Part shown: piece after piece, positions 9,672 to 21,299 of the stretch | Numbering within the stretch: the first letter of the stretch is position 1 | How the letters are laid out: every line of letters starts with the position of its first letter | Assembly (NCBI GenBank): GCA_003427395.1 | Contig: BFEA01000460.1 | Span: forward strand, 175,230-218,362 | Source of the DNA: Chara braunii | Lineage: Eukaryota > Streptophyta > Charophyceae > Charales > Characeae | DNA: 43,133 bases | Direction of reading: 5' to 3' | Notes under the pieces: model-generated | Seen by the model: only the letters and a program-made list of their open reading frames with translations | Told to the model about the DNA's origin: nothing | Databases searched by the model: none | Made by a program: the position numbers and the translations under genes

Positions 9672-11127
9672 ATGGCTTCCAACTTCAACAATATGAATGG
9701 CGGTGGCGTCCCGGTCTTTGTTATAATTGTGGTCAATACGGCCACTTGGCTAGATTTTGTCCTCTTCTTGATTGGTGGCTAAATGGAGTGCAGCTGTCTA
9801 CTAGCACAACTATTGTTTCAGCGCAGGCTCCGTTGTTGACTCTGTCAGCTAGTAATCATTTTGGTAAGGAGGTCCAACCATATTCGAGACATTATTTTGG
9901 TGGTGGTGGCTGGTTGGGGATCAGGGTTAGCAATCTCGAAGAAAAGGTGCGTAGGATTTCTGCCAAACATTATGCCAAAGAAGCTAAGGAGCAAGAAGCA
10001 TAAGAAAAGGAAGATAGGAAGAAGCGTGAGCGTGAGCAAGGGGAACGTAGATAGTGTGAGAAGTGTGAACGAGAGGAATTTAAGGTTGAGCTTAATATGA
10101 AGATGAATAGCAAGATTGAGCGAGTGTGTGAGACGGTTCTGCAACGAAGGGCGGTGATGTTGACGAGGTGGCAAAGTTGAAGGCACAGATTGAGGCGTTG
10201 CATAATTCTTAGAGTAGGGTTTGTGTCTCCGGAGCTTCCCTCAAGAGAAGTGGTAGTCAGGAGGTCGCTAGACTTAAAGCTAAGGTTGCGGAATTAACAA
10301 AACGTCGGACAACTTTGACCGAACGCTCTGAAGAGGCACAGGAACTCGCTAGGTTACGGAGGGAACAGGCAGAGATGAAATTTGTTGTCGATCGAAGGTT
10401 TGCAATGTTAGAGGACGTTATTGCATCGCTGAAGGGAAGGTGTTAGGAGGCGGAGGCAAGTGTTGAGGTGTGGAAATTTGAAGCTCTCAGGTCAGGCAAC
10501 AAGAAAGGTTGTGTTGTTATTGGTGAAACTTCGGTTACACAGGCACAACTTAGGCCTCGGACCACTCCGGTTGGTTCACTGAGAGCCGTAAGTTGGGTTG
10601 ATTTAGAGCTCAAGTGTGTTGTCGAGATACGTCAAGCAGACGTGGACTTGCTTAAAGAGATGTGATTGAAAGAAGTCAATGTTAGAAAGGAATCCGAGCA
10701 GGAGGTGGATAGACTTAAGGAGGCTATGGCGCGTTTGGAGATGGAGAAGCGAGCTAAGGTACATGACTTCAGGTTCAAAGTAAAGATTGATGAGGTGGCA
10801 TGGCCTTCGGCTATGAAAGACAAAGATAAGATGGTTGTGACCCCAGAAGTTAAGATTAGTGAAAGGGAGGTGTTCGCTCGTGATGCCCATATGAAGTTGT
10901 GGTCGATGAAAAAGGAGGATATCCAAGTTATTTGCAACAAAGAACGTGTTGTCTATTCTAAGCCAGAACCTACGAAGGAAGAAATTGTGCAGAAACGGGT
11001 TGCGATAATTTATGACGAGGGCGATGGTGACGAAGGTAAGGAGAAGGCGCGTTCTGTTCTTGATGTCTCTGAAGATAAGGAGGAGTTTTCTAATATAGGT
11101 GACGGGCGTGACTCGGCCACCTCTTAG
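9672..11127 (+). pseudogene. ORF1 of unit B: knuckle and coiled-coil protein, broken
   Basis: ATG at 9672 (ATGGCTTCC). A 1-base loss near 9710 puts the start out of frame with CYNCGQYGHLARFC (9719-9760), which is itself complete. TAA stops interrupt the charged region near 10000 and 10050, and the frame change and TAG near 10160-10212 are the same as in the other units. A TAG at about 10444 is private. Downstream, the frame stays continuous through the ALRSGNKKGC region where A and D lost a base, which identifies the ancestral frame. The tail ends at TAG 11125-11127. Confidence 0.65.
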
Positions 11128-11203
11128 GGTCATGCCCGAACACGGCCTATCTTTGGAGGGTTGTTCGAACTTGTTGTAGATTTCGGTCCGTATCTTCTGA
11201 GTT

Positions 11204-13915
11204 TTGAGTTGTAGGGAGCTTAATGTGTTGTCGAGTATCGTAATTTGTGGTCTTATTGTGTCTAATGAGGTTCCATTGGGATGCAAGTTAGTGAAATTTT
11301 TATTGACTTCACGTTGCTTGGTGTTCGAAGGTGAATGGAAGGGGTCTGTTGTTTATGCGCTGGTGTCACCATGGTCGAAATACTTGTATATTGGTAGCAC
11401 ACAACGGGATTTGCATTCTCGTTGGCGGGAGCATGTCTATCGTGCATGCCGCTTAGATGTGATTGAAACAAGTAGACGTAATGAAAAGTTGTATAGGTGG
11501 CTTCGAAGGTCTGGTGTTCTACCTTATGCTAATGTCCCTTTCTGTTGTTGTTCTCCCGATGATCTCTTGGCTACAGCGAAATACTTTATTTGATTGTTAT
11601 GCCCCACGCTCAATACAAGGGATAAACCACAGCGCTCACGGAAATGTCATCCGGGTTTAAGGGAAAGATTTAGGAAGGTCAAGCACATGGTTGATACTTC
11701 TAGTACTTGTGAGGTCCCGGTGAGGGGGCAACAGTCGTTATTGACTTGTTATTCTTTCACTAGTCTTGCGTCGGGTGGTCTGCTTAAGATCCTAGAGGAT
11801 TGTCGGGTTAAATCTATTTTGTTTGTGGTTATCAATTGTGCGGGAGGGGAAGTGTGGACTGATCGATGGAAAGTTCTTCGGAGGCTCTATGGGGGTGGTA
11901 TTGTTTTTGTTTTTTTTTTTTGTACGGTTGACCTTTAGCATGCTTTAGCATGCTAAATATTGGGTTAATGGCATTACCCTTGGTTTCGTTTCAGTGGTTC
12001 CCTTTCTCAGTAGGTCCTTGGCTTGTAAGGGCCTGTTAACCGGGTTTCTGGCTAATCCGGGTAGTCGTTGTCTTTTAAAGAAATGGAGTCTTGATGAATC
12101 GATTGCGGCATACACGGCCATCCGTACTTTCAGTGAAAAAAAAATCAGGTTTCTATTGCGTTGCTTATTATATAAGTGTAATTTCTCTAGGTTTGGTTTT
12201 CCAGTCAGGGAACAGTTTACTATCATATTAAATTTTGAGGAAGGGATTTTCAAGGCCAAGGTGGGAAAAATTTGCGTTGGGTTGGTGGTTAATCTTCAAA
12301 TCTTTGAAAGATGGAAGGCAATGATTATGAGGTGAATGAGGATTGTTTGGTACGCAATATGAGTGTTGACGAAGTATTTCATAACTATAGGTAGGCCTTC
12401 AGAGTTGAGGCGGTGAGTTGTTGTTGTCAAGATGTTAACTCATTTTTGTCATGTGTTGACAGACATGTCTCTTTTCGTCTTAATGACCTTGATTGCTTTC
12501 GTGTGGGTTAAAAAACTCTAAGAACTTGCTTTGTCCTTCTAAATCTCGTTCTATTGTTGTTGTACGTTCCCAGATTGTCGTTGTTGTTGTTGATCATCTC
12601 TTTGCATCTCGGTGTCTTGACTGATAGTCTGTTGAAAGGTTGTTTTTTTTACTTTCACTCCTCCTCTTTGTGTCCTACTGCTTATCTGCATAGATGCTCT
12701 TGATCTTTTTCATTGTATGATTCAAGGGTTTATGTGAAGTCCTATTGTTCACAATGTGGGCGATAGTATGGTTTGTTGCCAGTTGGTTTATGATTCCAGT
12801 ATGGCGAAATTATTTTTTGACAATCCGTCCTTTAAACTCTGCTTAGATAGTGACGGAGTACTTTTGAGGAGGAACTTTGATGAGTACGAACGTGCTGATT
12901 TGGGAGCAATCAGCAAATGGAAGAAAGGATGGGAGCCTTGGGGGGGCTTATAATTTATCTAAGCATAAAGATGTTACTTGGTGGTGGCCTATCTGTCCCT
13001 CGTATTCGGAGTGTTCTGTTGGTGGTGGGCGGATTGTTGCTCGGGTTGTTAATGCACTACTACGGAACTTGTCGGCTCATTCCAATTTGAATCGACGGAG
13101 TATTGATGGTTTGTTGTTTGGCATCACAAGGGTCAACAGAGGTTTGACTGATGATTATGAGTTATTGGGCGCTTGTTTCGATGTTAAGGAGATATTCTTC
13201 AATCTCCCGCACCAATCCATCTTAAGGGCGTTAGCCAGGGTCGCTGACTTCTGGTTGAACAAAGGGGTTGTCATTGTTGCGATAAGAAAGTGTGAGAAGG
13301 GTGTTGTGCTCCTCAAAGGCCGTTGCGAGGATGGTTGAAAGAAAGTTTATTTCTCTTTGATTCGGAGCTTCGTTTCCTTCGAGCTTCATAATGATCGAAT
13401 AAAGTTTCGTGGTTTTCGGTTAGTTGACGACGTGTCCGTATTTGCGGTTTGTAAAAAAAGGAGATGAGGCGTGTCGAAGAAAGGCAATCTATTCAATTGA
13501 ACGTTTCAACAGATGTTACAGTGGGAACCTAGTTATGGAAAACACTAGTGATGGGGTGTGTTGGGATTATATCGGTTGAGTGTTGAAGATTTTTGAAGGG
13601 AAGAAGGGAGTGGTGTGCTTTCCAATGGTAAAAAATCAACGTTGGGATGCGAATTATGAATTGTTGTTTCAAAACATTCTGGATTTCTTTTCGTATACTG
13701 GTCGGCAACAAAAGTTTGTTGTGATATCTTTCGTCCTCCATCGTGCGAAGACGTATTCATCTATTCAAGGTATGGTATTTCCTTTGGTGTTCTCTCTGCA
13801 ATGCGAGCTCTGGAGGAGGGGTTACCCAAATTAATACTTTGACGTTGCTTTGTTTGATTTCATGAGGAAGTTCAGAGGTATTTGGAAGGAATGGTTACAG
13901 GTTCTTACTAAGTGA
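11204..13915 (+). pseudogene. ORF2 of unit B: GIY-YIG endonuclease and reverse transcriptase, broken
   Basis: This unit has the cleanest GIY-YIG stretch: an open frame at 11204-11593 reads through VVYALVSPW, LYIGSTQRDLHSRWREH and CRLDVIE. The metal-binding Glu of the C-terminal helix is changed to Ala (ATAKYF) and a stop follows. The RT keeps DVKEIFFNLPHQSILRAL (about 13177-13230), but about 100 bases are missing near 13392, removing motif B (GIPMGKP). LVDD survives at about 13420-13431. The ancestral TGA stop is at 13913-13915. No ATG supports a start; the first open codon is TTG. Confidence 0.7.
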
Positions 13916-14341
13916 GGCCATTTTCTGAGGGGTACGAAGGCGTCTTGTATGAAGGGCCCTCGGTTTAGGGGACTGCCTTTTCATGGGTGCCCTCGTTCTA
14001 GGGGGTTGTTTGTTTTTTCCGATATAGGGTGTGGCTTGAAATCCTTGTTTAAGAATATGTACGTTTGGATCGATTGATGTTGTTCTTTGGTAATAGTGTC
14101 GGGAAGGGTTGATTTGCTGACTTGTGGGTTGTTTTTTAGTGAGTGAGGTCGCATGCCGAATAGGCTGGTTTATCTGGGTGGATCTTGCGGCTTGCACATT
14201 GTTATGTTTTAGGATTGTTTTTGTAGTAGATAAGGTGATTTGAACCATTGAATGTCGGGTTGTAGATGCATCTCTGTGATGAAGCTGGTTGAACTGATTT
14301 TCTGAGGGTGTTTAGACATGTCTATCAGTGTTAATCTGGAG

Positions 14342-14348
14342 TATATAA
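14342..14348 (+). promoter_or_regulatory. TATA-like box, junction B/C
   Basis: TATATAA in the same context as the other junctions. Confidence 0.5.
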
Positions 14349-14373
14349 GTACGTTGTCACGATGCCCATCACA

Positions 14374-14425
14374 TTGACTTTCAAACCCCTGATATTAGCG
14401 GCCTGGTGAAACCGGTAGGGTCGTC
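14374..14425 (+). ncRNA. Degenerate hammerhead-like motif, junction 3
   Basis: Stem I (ACCC/GGGT), GAAA (14408-14411), ACCGGT and the GTA triplet (cleavage base 14417) remain. A deletion removed part of the core and stem II, so CTGATGA is now CTGATAT. Predicted inactive. Confidence 0.5.
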
Positions 14426-14654
14426 CGCCTTGCTTCACATTATAGTTTTAATAAAGTCGCGTTTGAGACATCGATGTTGTCTTTTTTTTTTTCCCCTCCT
14501 TCTACTTGTCTCTATCGGAGTTGTTGCAATGAGTGTTGGTGTGTTGAAACCATCAGTGCGTGTGTAAGCCTTGTACTTAACTCTCTTGGACTCACAAAGT
14601 AACCAACGTAGGAGTGAGACCACGATTGTGTGGCTTCGGTACTTTCGAGGAACG

Positions 14655-16101
14655 ATGACTTCCAACCTCAACCTCATGAATGGTGGTGGCGTTAGGAGTC
14701 ATTGTTAGAATTGTGGTCAACACGTCGACTTGGCCAGATTTGTCCTCTTCCTGATAGGCAGTTGAATGAAGTGTCGTCGTCGACTAGTACAACTATTGTT
14801 CCAGAACAGGCTACGTTGTTGACGCTGCCGGCAAGTAATCATTTTGGTAAGGCGATCCAACCATATTCGAGACAATATTCGGGTGGTGGTGGTTGGTTGG
14901 GGAGCACGGTCAGTAATCTCAAAGAGAAGATGGGTAAAATTCCTGCCAAACATGATGTTAAAGAAGCTAAGGAGCAAGCAGCACGCGAGGAGGAAGATAA
15001 GAAGAAGTGTGAACGTGAGAAGGGAAACGTAGGCAGCGTGAGAAGTGTGAACGAGAGGAATTTTAGGTTCACATTAATAGGGAGATGAATAGCAAGATTG
15101 ATAGAGTGTGTGAGGCAGCTCGGCAAAGAAGGGTGGTGATGTTGACCAGGTAGCAAAGTTGAAGGCGCAGGTTGAGGCGTTGCATAATTCTTAGAGTAGG
15201 GTTTGTGTCTCCGAAGCTTCTGCCTAGAAAAGTGACAGTCAGGAGGTCGCTAGACTTAAAGTTAAGGTTGAGGAATTAACAAAACGTCGGACAACTTTCA
15301 CCAAACGCTCTGAAGGGGCAGAGGAGCTCACTAGGTTACGGAGGAAGCAGGCAGAGATGAAATATGCTGCTAATTGAAGGTTTGCAATGTTAGAGGACGT
15401 TATTGCATCGTTGAAGGGAAGATGTGAGGAGGCGGAGGCAAGTGTTGAGGTGTGGAAATTTGAAGCTTTCAGGCCAAGCAACAAGAGAGGTTGTGATGTT
15501 ATTGGTGAAACTCCGGTTACACAGGCACGACTTAGGCCTCAGACCACTCCGGTTGGTTCACCTCAAGCCGTATGGCGCATTGATTTGGAGCTCAAGGGTA
15601 TTGTCGAGAGACATCAAGCGAAGGTAGACTTGCCTAAAGAGATGCGATTGAAAAAAGTAAATGCTAGGAAGAAATTCGAGGAGGAGGTGGAGAAACTTAA
15701 AGTGGCAATGGCGCGTTCTGAGATGGAGAAGTGAGCTAAGGTACAAGATTCTATGTTCAAAGCATGAGGTGGCAGGGCCTTCGGCTATGAAAGACAAAGG
15801 TAAGATGGTTGCGACACTGGAAGTTAAGATTTGTGAGAGGAAGTTGTTCGTTCGTGATACTTGTAAGCAGTTGTGACCAATGAAGAAGGAGGAGATCCAG
15901 GTTATTTACGACAAAGAAGGTGTTGTGTATTCTAAGTTGCAACCTACAAAGGAAGAAATTATGCAGAAACAGGCTGCGATAATTTATGACGAGGAGGATG
16001 ATGACGAAGATAAAGAGAAGGCTCGTTATGTTCTTGATGTCTCTGAAGATGGGGAGGATTGTTCTGATATGGGAGATGGGCATAACTCGGCCACCTCTTA
16101 G
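14655..16101 (+). pseudogene. ORF1 of unit C: knuckle and coiled-coil protein, broken
   Basis: ATG at 14655 (ATGACTTCC). The zinc knuckle is destroyed: a stop replaces the residue after the first Cys, the His is lost, and a 1-base deletion follows near 14740. The coiled-coil part is still legible, for example SNLKEKMGKIPAKHD and the 15387-15734 open stretch. The shared frame change and TAG (about 15150-15195) are present, and the frame is continuous at FRPSNKRGC. The acidic tail ends at TAG 16099-16101. Confidence 0.6.
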
Positions 16102-16179
16102 GGTCATGCCTGAATGCGGCCTATCTTTGGAGGGTTGTACGAACTTGTTGTAGATTTCGGTGTCTATCTTCGAAGTTTT

Positions 16180-19000
16180 AAGGTGCAGGGAGCTTCGTGT
16201 GTTATCGAGTATCGTAATTTGTGGTCTTATTGTGTCTAATGAGGTTCCATGGGGACGCAAGTTAGTGGAACTTTTGTTGACTTCACGTTGCTTTCTGTTC
16301 GAAGGTGAATAGAAGGGGCCTGTTGTTTATGCGCTCGTGTCACCATGGTCGAAACACTTGTACATTGGTAGCACGCAACGAGATTTGCATTCTCATTGGT
16401 GGGAGCATGTCTATCGTGCATGTCGCTTGGACGTGATTGAAATAGGTCGACGTAATGAAAAATTGTATGGGTGGCTTCGAAGGTGTGGTTCACACACTTA
16501 TGTTATTGTCTCTCTTTGTTGTTGTTCTCCTGATGATCTCTTGGCTATGGAGAAATATTTTATTAGATTGCCCTGCCCCACTCTCAATACCTAGATTAAA
16601 CCGAGGTGCTCGTGGAGATGTCGTCCGGGTTTGAGGGAAAGATTGAGGAAGTTCAAGTGCATCGTTGATACTTCGAATACATGTAAGGTCATGGTGAGGG
16701 GGAAACAGTCGTTGTTGACTTTTTACTTTTCCACTGGTGTTGCGTCGGGTAGTCTGCTTAAGGTCTTGGAGGATTGTCGGGTTAAATCTATTCATTCAGT
16801 GGTTATCAAGTGTGAGGGAGGAAAAGCTTGGATTGATCGATGGAAGGGTCTAAGGAGACTTTATGGGGGCGGTATTGTTTTTCTCATTTTTGGTACGGTT
16901 GAGCTTCGACATGTGAGAGATTGGGTTAACGATGACATTACTCTCTGTTTCCTTTCAGTGGTTCCCTTTCTCGGTAGGTCCTTGGCTTTTAAGGGTCCGT
17001 TGGATGGTTCCCTGACTAATCCGGGTAGTCGTTGTTTTTTGAAGAAATTGATTCTTGACGAATGGATTGCGGCATACACGACCATCCGTACTTTCAGTGG
17101 AAAAAAATCCAGGTTTCGGTTGTGTTGCTTATTATGTAAATGTATTTTCTCTAAGTTTGGTCTTCACGTCAGGGAACGGTTTATAATCATATTAAATTTT
17201 GAGGAAGGGATTTTCAAGGCCAAGGTGGGAAAAATTTGCGTTGGGTTGGTGGTTAATCTTCAAATCTTTGAAAGATGGAAGGCAATGATTATGAGGTGAA
17301 TGAGGATTGTTTGGGTGCGCAATAAAAGTGTTGGCGACGTATTGCATAATTACAGGCAGGCCTCGAGAGTTGAGGTAGTGAGTTGTTGTTATCAGGACGT
17401 CAACTCATTCCTGACGCATGTTGATGGGCATGTCTCTTTTCGTCTTAATGACCTTGATTGCTTTCCATTTTGGCTAAAAAAATCTAAGAACTTGTTTCGT
17501 CCTTCTAAATCTCGTTCTATTATTGTTTTACATTTTTGGGTTGTTGCTGCTTTTGTTGATCATCCTTCTTTGTACTCTTTGTATCTCGGTGTCTTGACTT
17601 CCAATCTGTTGAAAGGTTGTTTTTTTGAGTCCGACTCCTCCTCTTTCTGTCCCACTGCTAGCTGCGTAGACGCTCTTAGTCCTTTCCGTTCTATGTTTTA
17701 GGGGCTTGTGTGCAATCACAACATGGGCGATACTATGGTTTGGTGCCCGTTGGTTTATGATTCCGGCATGAAGAAATTATTTTTTGACAACCCGTCCTTT
17801 GAACTCTGTGTTGATAGCAAGGGAGTAGTTTTGAGAAGGTGCTTTGCCGAGTACGAACATGTTGGTCTGAGAGCAATCAACAAATGGAAGAAGGATGAGA
17901 GCCTTGGGAGGGGTTATTATTTACCTAAGCATAAAAATGTTACACGGTGGCGGTCTATCTGTCCCTCGTATTCGGAGTGTTCGGTTGGATTGTTGCTCGA
18001 GCTGTCAATGAGCTACTATGGAACTTGCCGGCTCATTCCAATTTGAATTTACGGAGTGTTGATGGTTTGTTGTCTGCCATCGCAGTGGTCAACAGATGTT
18101 TGACTGATGATCATGAGTTATTGGGCATTTATTTCGATGTTAAATAAATGTTTTTGAATCTCCCGCACCAATCCATCTTAAGGGTGTTAGCCTAGGTCGC
18201 TGACTTCTGGTTAAACAAAGAGGTTGTTGCTTTTGCACCAAGGAAGAGTGAGAAGGATGTTGTGCGCCTGAAAGGCCGTTGCGAGGATGGTTGGAATAAA
18301 GTTTCGTTCTCTTTGATTTTAAGCTTCGTTTCCTTTAAGCTTCATAATACTTCGTCTCTGCCTATAGTCGATCGTTTAGGCAAAGGGTTGGGATTCCTAT
18401 GGGAAAGCTTTCAAGACCTACTAATGCATGTCTCCTTTGTGCTTATAATGAATTCGTGTTTTTGTTGAGTTTGGGTGTTGATCGAATACAGTTTTGTGGT
18501 TTTGGGTTGATTGGCGATGTGTAAGTGTTTGCAATTTGTAAGAAAGCAGATGAGGTGTGTCAAAGAGAGGCAGTGAGTTTAATTGAACGTTTCAACACAT
18601 GTTATGATGGGAACTTGGTTTTGGATAAGACTAGTGATGGGGTGTGTTGGGATTATCGTGGTTGTGTGTTGAAGATTTTTGCATGGAAGACGAGAGTGGT
18701 GTGTTTCTCAATGGTAAAAAATCAACGTCGGGAGGTGAATGATGAATTGTTGTTCTAAAACATTCAGGATTTCATTTCGTATACCGGTCAGTAGCAAAAG
18801 CTTGCTGTGATTTCTTCCTTTCTCCATCGTGCGAAGACGTATTCGTCGATTCAAGGTATGATATTTCCTTTGTTGTTTTATTCGGAGTGCGAGATCTGGA
18901 AGAGGGGTTACCCGGATGAATACTTTGACGTTGCCTTGTTCAACTTATGACGGAAGTTCGGAGGAATTGGGAGATATGGCTATCGGTTCTTACTAAGTGA
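16180..19000 (+). pseudogene. ORF2 of unit C: GIY-YIG endonuclease and reverse transcriptase, broken
   Basis: VVYALVSPWSKHLYIGS is followed by the Glu helix (MEKYFIRLPCPTLN, ending about 16590), so the endonuclease signature residues are all present. A long open linker runs 16631-17299. RT fingers are open at 17300-17701 and 17708-18046. Motif A is interrupted (DVK, stop, MFLNLPHQSI at about 18136). Motif B is recognisable as GIPMGKL after a frameshift. The catalytic LVDD is replaced by a LIGDV-like sequence near 18508. The ancestral stop is at 18998-19000. Confidence 0.7.
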
Positions 19001-19470
19001 GGGTGTTTTCTTGGGGGTAGGAAGGGGTCTGAAGGGCCCTTGGTTTAGGGGGATGTCTTTTGATGGGTGCCCTCAGTTAAGGGGGATGCCTTTTGATGGG
19101 TGCCCTCGGTCTAGGGGGTTGTTTGTTTTTTCCTGTATAGGGTGTGACTTGGAGTCCTTGTTCGAGAATAAGTGTACATCTGGATCGATTGATGTTGTTC
19201 TTTGGTAGTGGTGTCGGGTGGGGTTGATCTGCTGACTCGTGGGTTGTTTTTCAGTCAGCGAGGTCGAGTGTGGAATAGGCTGGTTTATTTTATGTATCTA
19301 GGTGGATCTTGCAGTTTGCACGTTGTTATGCTTTAGGAATGTTTTTTTAGTATGTAAGGTGATTTGAACCATTGAGTTGTCGGGTTGTAGGTTTGCACGA
19401 CTATGTGATTAAGCTGGTTGAACTGGTTTTCTATCAGTGTCTGGACTTGTCTACCGGTGTTAACTTGGAG

Positions 19471-19477
19471 TATGTAA
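19471..19477 (+). promoter_or_regulatory. Mutated TATA-like box, junction C/D
   Basis: TATGTAA at the position of TATATAA in earlier junctions. One substitution probably weakens it. Confidence 0.35.
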
Positions 19478-19501
19478 GTACGTTGACAAGATGCTCATCA
19501 C

Positions 19502-19561
19502 ATCGACTTTCAGACCCCTGATGAACCAGGTTGGCGGCCTAGTGAAACCGGTAGGGTCGTC
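19502..19561 (+). ncRNA. Hammerhead ribozyme-like motif, junction 4 (best preserved)
   Basis: The core CTGATGA (19518-19524) and GAAA (19544-19547) are intact. Stem II ACCAGG/CCTAGT has a proper A-T closing pair and one C-A mismatch. Stem III is ACCGGT, with GTA and predicted cleavage after A19553. Stem I is a perfect GACCC/GGGTC plus an outer GAC/GTC separated by the bulge TTTCA. This copy meets the minimal type I consensus best and is the one I would expect to cleave. Confidence 0.7.
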
Positions 19562-19797
19562 CGCCTTGCTTCACGTGATAGTTTTAATAAAGTCACGTTT
19601 CCAACATCGGTGTTGTCTTTCCTTCTTCTCCCTCCTTCTACTGTTGTATGTCGGAGTTGCTGCAATGACTGATGTGTTGAAACCATCAGTGCGTGTGTAA
19701 GCCTTGTGCTTAACTCTCTTGGACTCACAGAGTTACCAACGTAGGAGTGAGACTTCGGTTGTGTGGCTTCGGTACTTTCGAGGAATGATGGCTTCCA

Positions 19798-21217
19798 ACT
19801 TCAACAACATGAATGGTAGTGGTGTCAGGGATCCTTGTTACGATTGTGGTTAACACGGCCACTTGGCCAGATTTTGTCCTCTTCCTGATAGGCGGTTGAA
19901 TGGAGTGCAGAAATCGACCAGTACAACTATTGTTCTAGCGCAGGCTCCGTTGTTGACTTTGTCAACTAGTAATGGTTTTGGTAAGGCGGTCCAACCATAT
20001 TCGACGCAATATTCAAGTGGTGGTGGCTGGTTGGGGAGCAGGGTCAACAATCTTGAAGACAAGGTGGGTAGGATTTGTGCCAAACATGATGCTAAAGAAG
20101 CTACGGAGCAAGCAACATGCAAAGAGGAAAGGGGAACGTAGGCAACGTGAGAAGTGTGAACGAAAGGAATTTCAGGTTCACATTAATAGGGAGATGAATA
20201 GCATCATTGATCGAGTGTGTGCGGCGGTCCTGCAAAGAACAGCGGTGATGCTGACGAGGTGGCAAAGTTGAAGGTGTTGGTTAAGGCGTTCTATAATTCT
20301 TAGAGTAGGGTTTGTGTCTCTGGAACTTCCGCCAAGAAAAGTGATAGTGAGGAGGTCGGTAAACTTAAAGCTAAGGTTGCGGAATTAACAAAACGTCGGA
20401 CAACTTTGTACAAACACTCTGAAAAGGCAGAGGAGTCCGCTAGGCTACGGAGGGAGCATACAAAGATAAAATATGATATTGATCGAAGGTTTGCAATGTT
20501 AGAAGACGTTATTGCATCACTGAAGGGAAGGTGTGAGGAGGAAGAGGCAAGTGTTGTATTGTCGAAATTTGAAGCTCTCAGGCAGACAACAAGAGAGGTT
20601 GTGCTCTTATTGGTCAAACTCTGGTTACACAGGCACGACTTCTGCCTCGGACCACTCCGATTGGTTCACATCAAGCCGTAAGGCGGGTTGATTTGGAGGT
20701 CAAGGGTATTGTCGAGAGACATCAAGCGGAGGTGGACTTGCTTAAAAATATGCAATTGAAAGAAGTAAATGTTGGGAAGAAATCCGAGGAGGAGGTGGAT
20801 AAACTTAAAGTGGTTATGGCGCGTTTGGAGATGGAGAAGCGAGTTAAGGTACAAGATTCTAGGTTCAGCGCAAGGCTTGATGAGGTGGCAGGGCCTGCGG
20901 CTATGAAAGATAAAGGTAAGATGGTTGCAACACCAGAAGTTAAGATTAGTGAGAGGGAGGTGTTTGTTCGTGATGTCCGTAATCAGTTGTGGTCGATGAA
21001 GAAGGAGGATATCCAGATTATTTGCGACAAAGAAGGTGTTGTCTATTCTAAGTCAGAACCTACGAAGGACGAAATTGCGTAGAAACCGGTTGTAATAATT
21101 TATGACGAGGACGATGGTGACGAGGGTAAGGAGAAGACTCGTTTTATTCTTGATGTCCCTGAAGATGGGAAGAAGTCTTCTGATATGGGCGACGGGCGTG
21201 GCTCGACCAGCTCTTAG
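19798..21217 (+). pseudogene. ORF1 of unit D: knuckle and coiled-coil protein, broken
   Basis: ATG at 19798. In the zinc knuckle (19836 on) the Gln codon is TAA (19851-19853), and CYDCG precedes it. The charged region is shorter than in A-C by an internal deletion. The shared frame change and TAG lie near 20260-20302, and a 1-base deletion near 20582 is shared with unit A. The C-terminal part is open at 20693-21082 and then broken by TAG. The ancestral terminal TAG is at 21215-21217. Confidence 0.6.
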
Positions 21218-21299
21218 GGTCATGCTCGAAAGCGGCCTATCTTTGTAGGGTTGTACGAACTTGTTGTAGATTTTGGTCTCTATCTTCGGAGTTTTGAGG

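Larger units (their letters stand above)
9594..14576 (+). mobile_element. Penelope-like element, unit B
   Basis: Second unit (4,983 bp), starting at TTAACTCTCTTGGACTCACAG directly after the previous 3' end with no spacer. The order of parts is the same as in unit A. It has point differences throughout relative to A, many indels and its own stops, so it is an old copy. Its RT lacks motif B through a deletion. Confidence 0.8.
13916..14576 (+). other. 3' untranslated/junction region of unit B
   Basis: Same conserved non-coding blocks as in unit A with small deletions, including one inside the hammerhead. It ends at CCTTGTAC before the TTAACTCTC start of unit C. Confidence 0.6.
14577..19709 (+). 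mobile_element. Penelope-like element, unit C
   Basis: Third unit (5,133 bp), in the same orientation and order. It contains a private 33-bp tandem duplication in its 3' region (19048-19113). Its RT catalytic motif and motif A are mutated, so it cannot be autonomous. Confidence 0.8.
19001..19709 (+). other. 3' untranslated/junction region of unit C
   Basis: Conserved junction blocks, with a 33-bp duplication (19048-19080 and 19081-19113, containing GATGGGTGCCCTC) found only in this unit. Confidence 0.6.

Noticed and set aside
19551-19561. Ribozyme cleavage at the nearby GTC instead of GTA
   Set aside because: With cleavage at GGGTC or the next GTC, the bases after the site do not pair with the strand before CTGATGA; only the GTA site gives a GACCC/GGGTC stem I.
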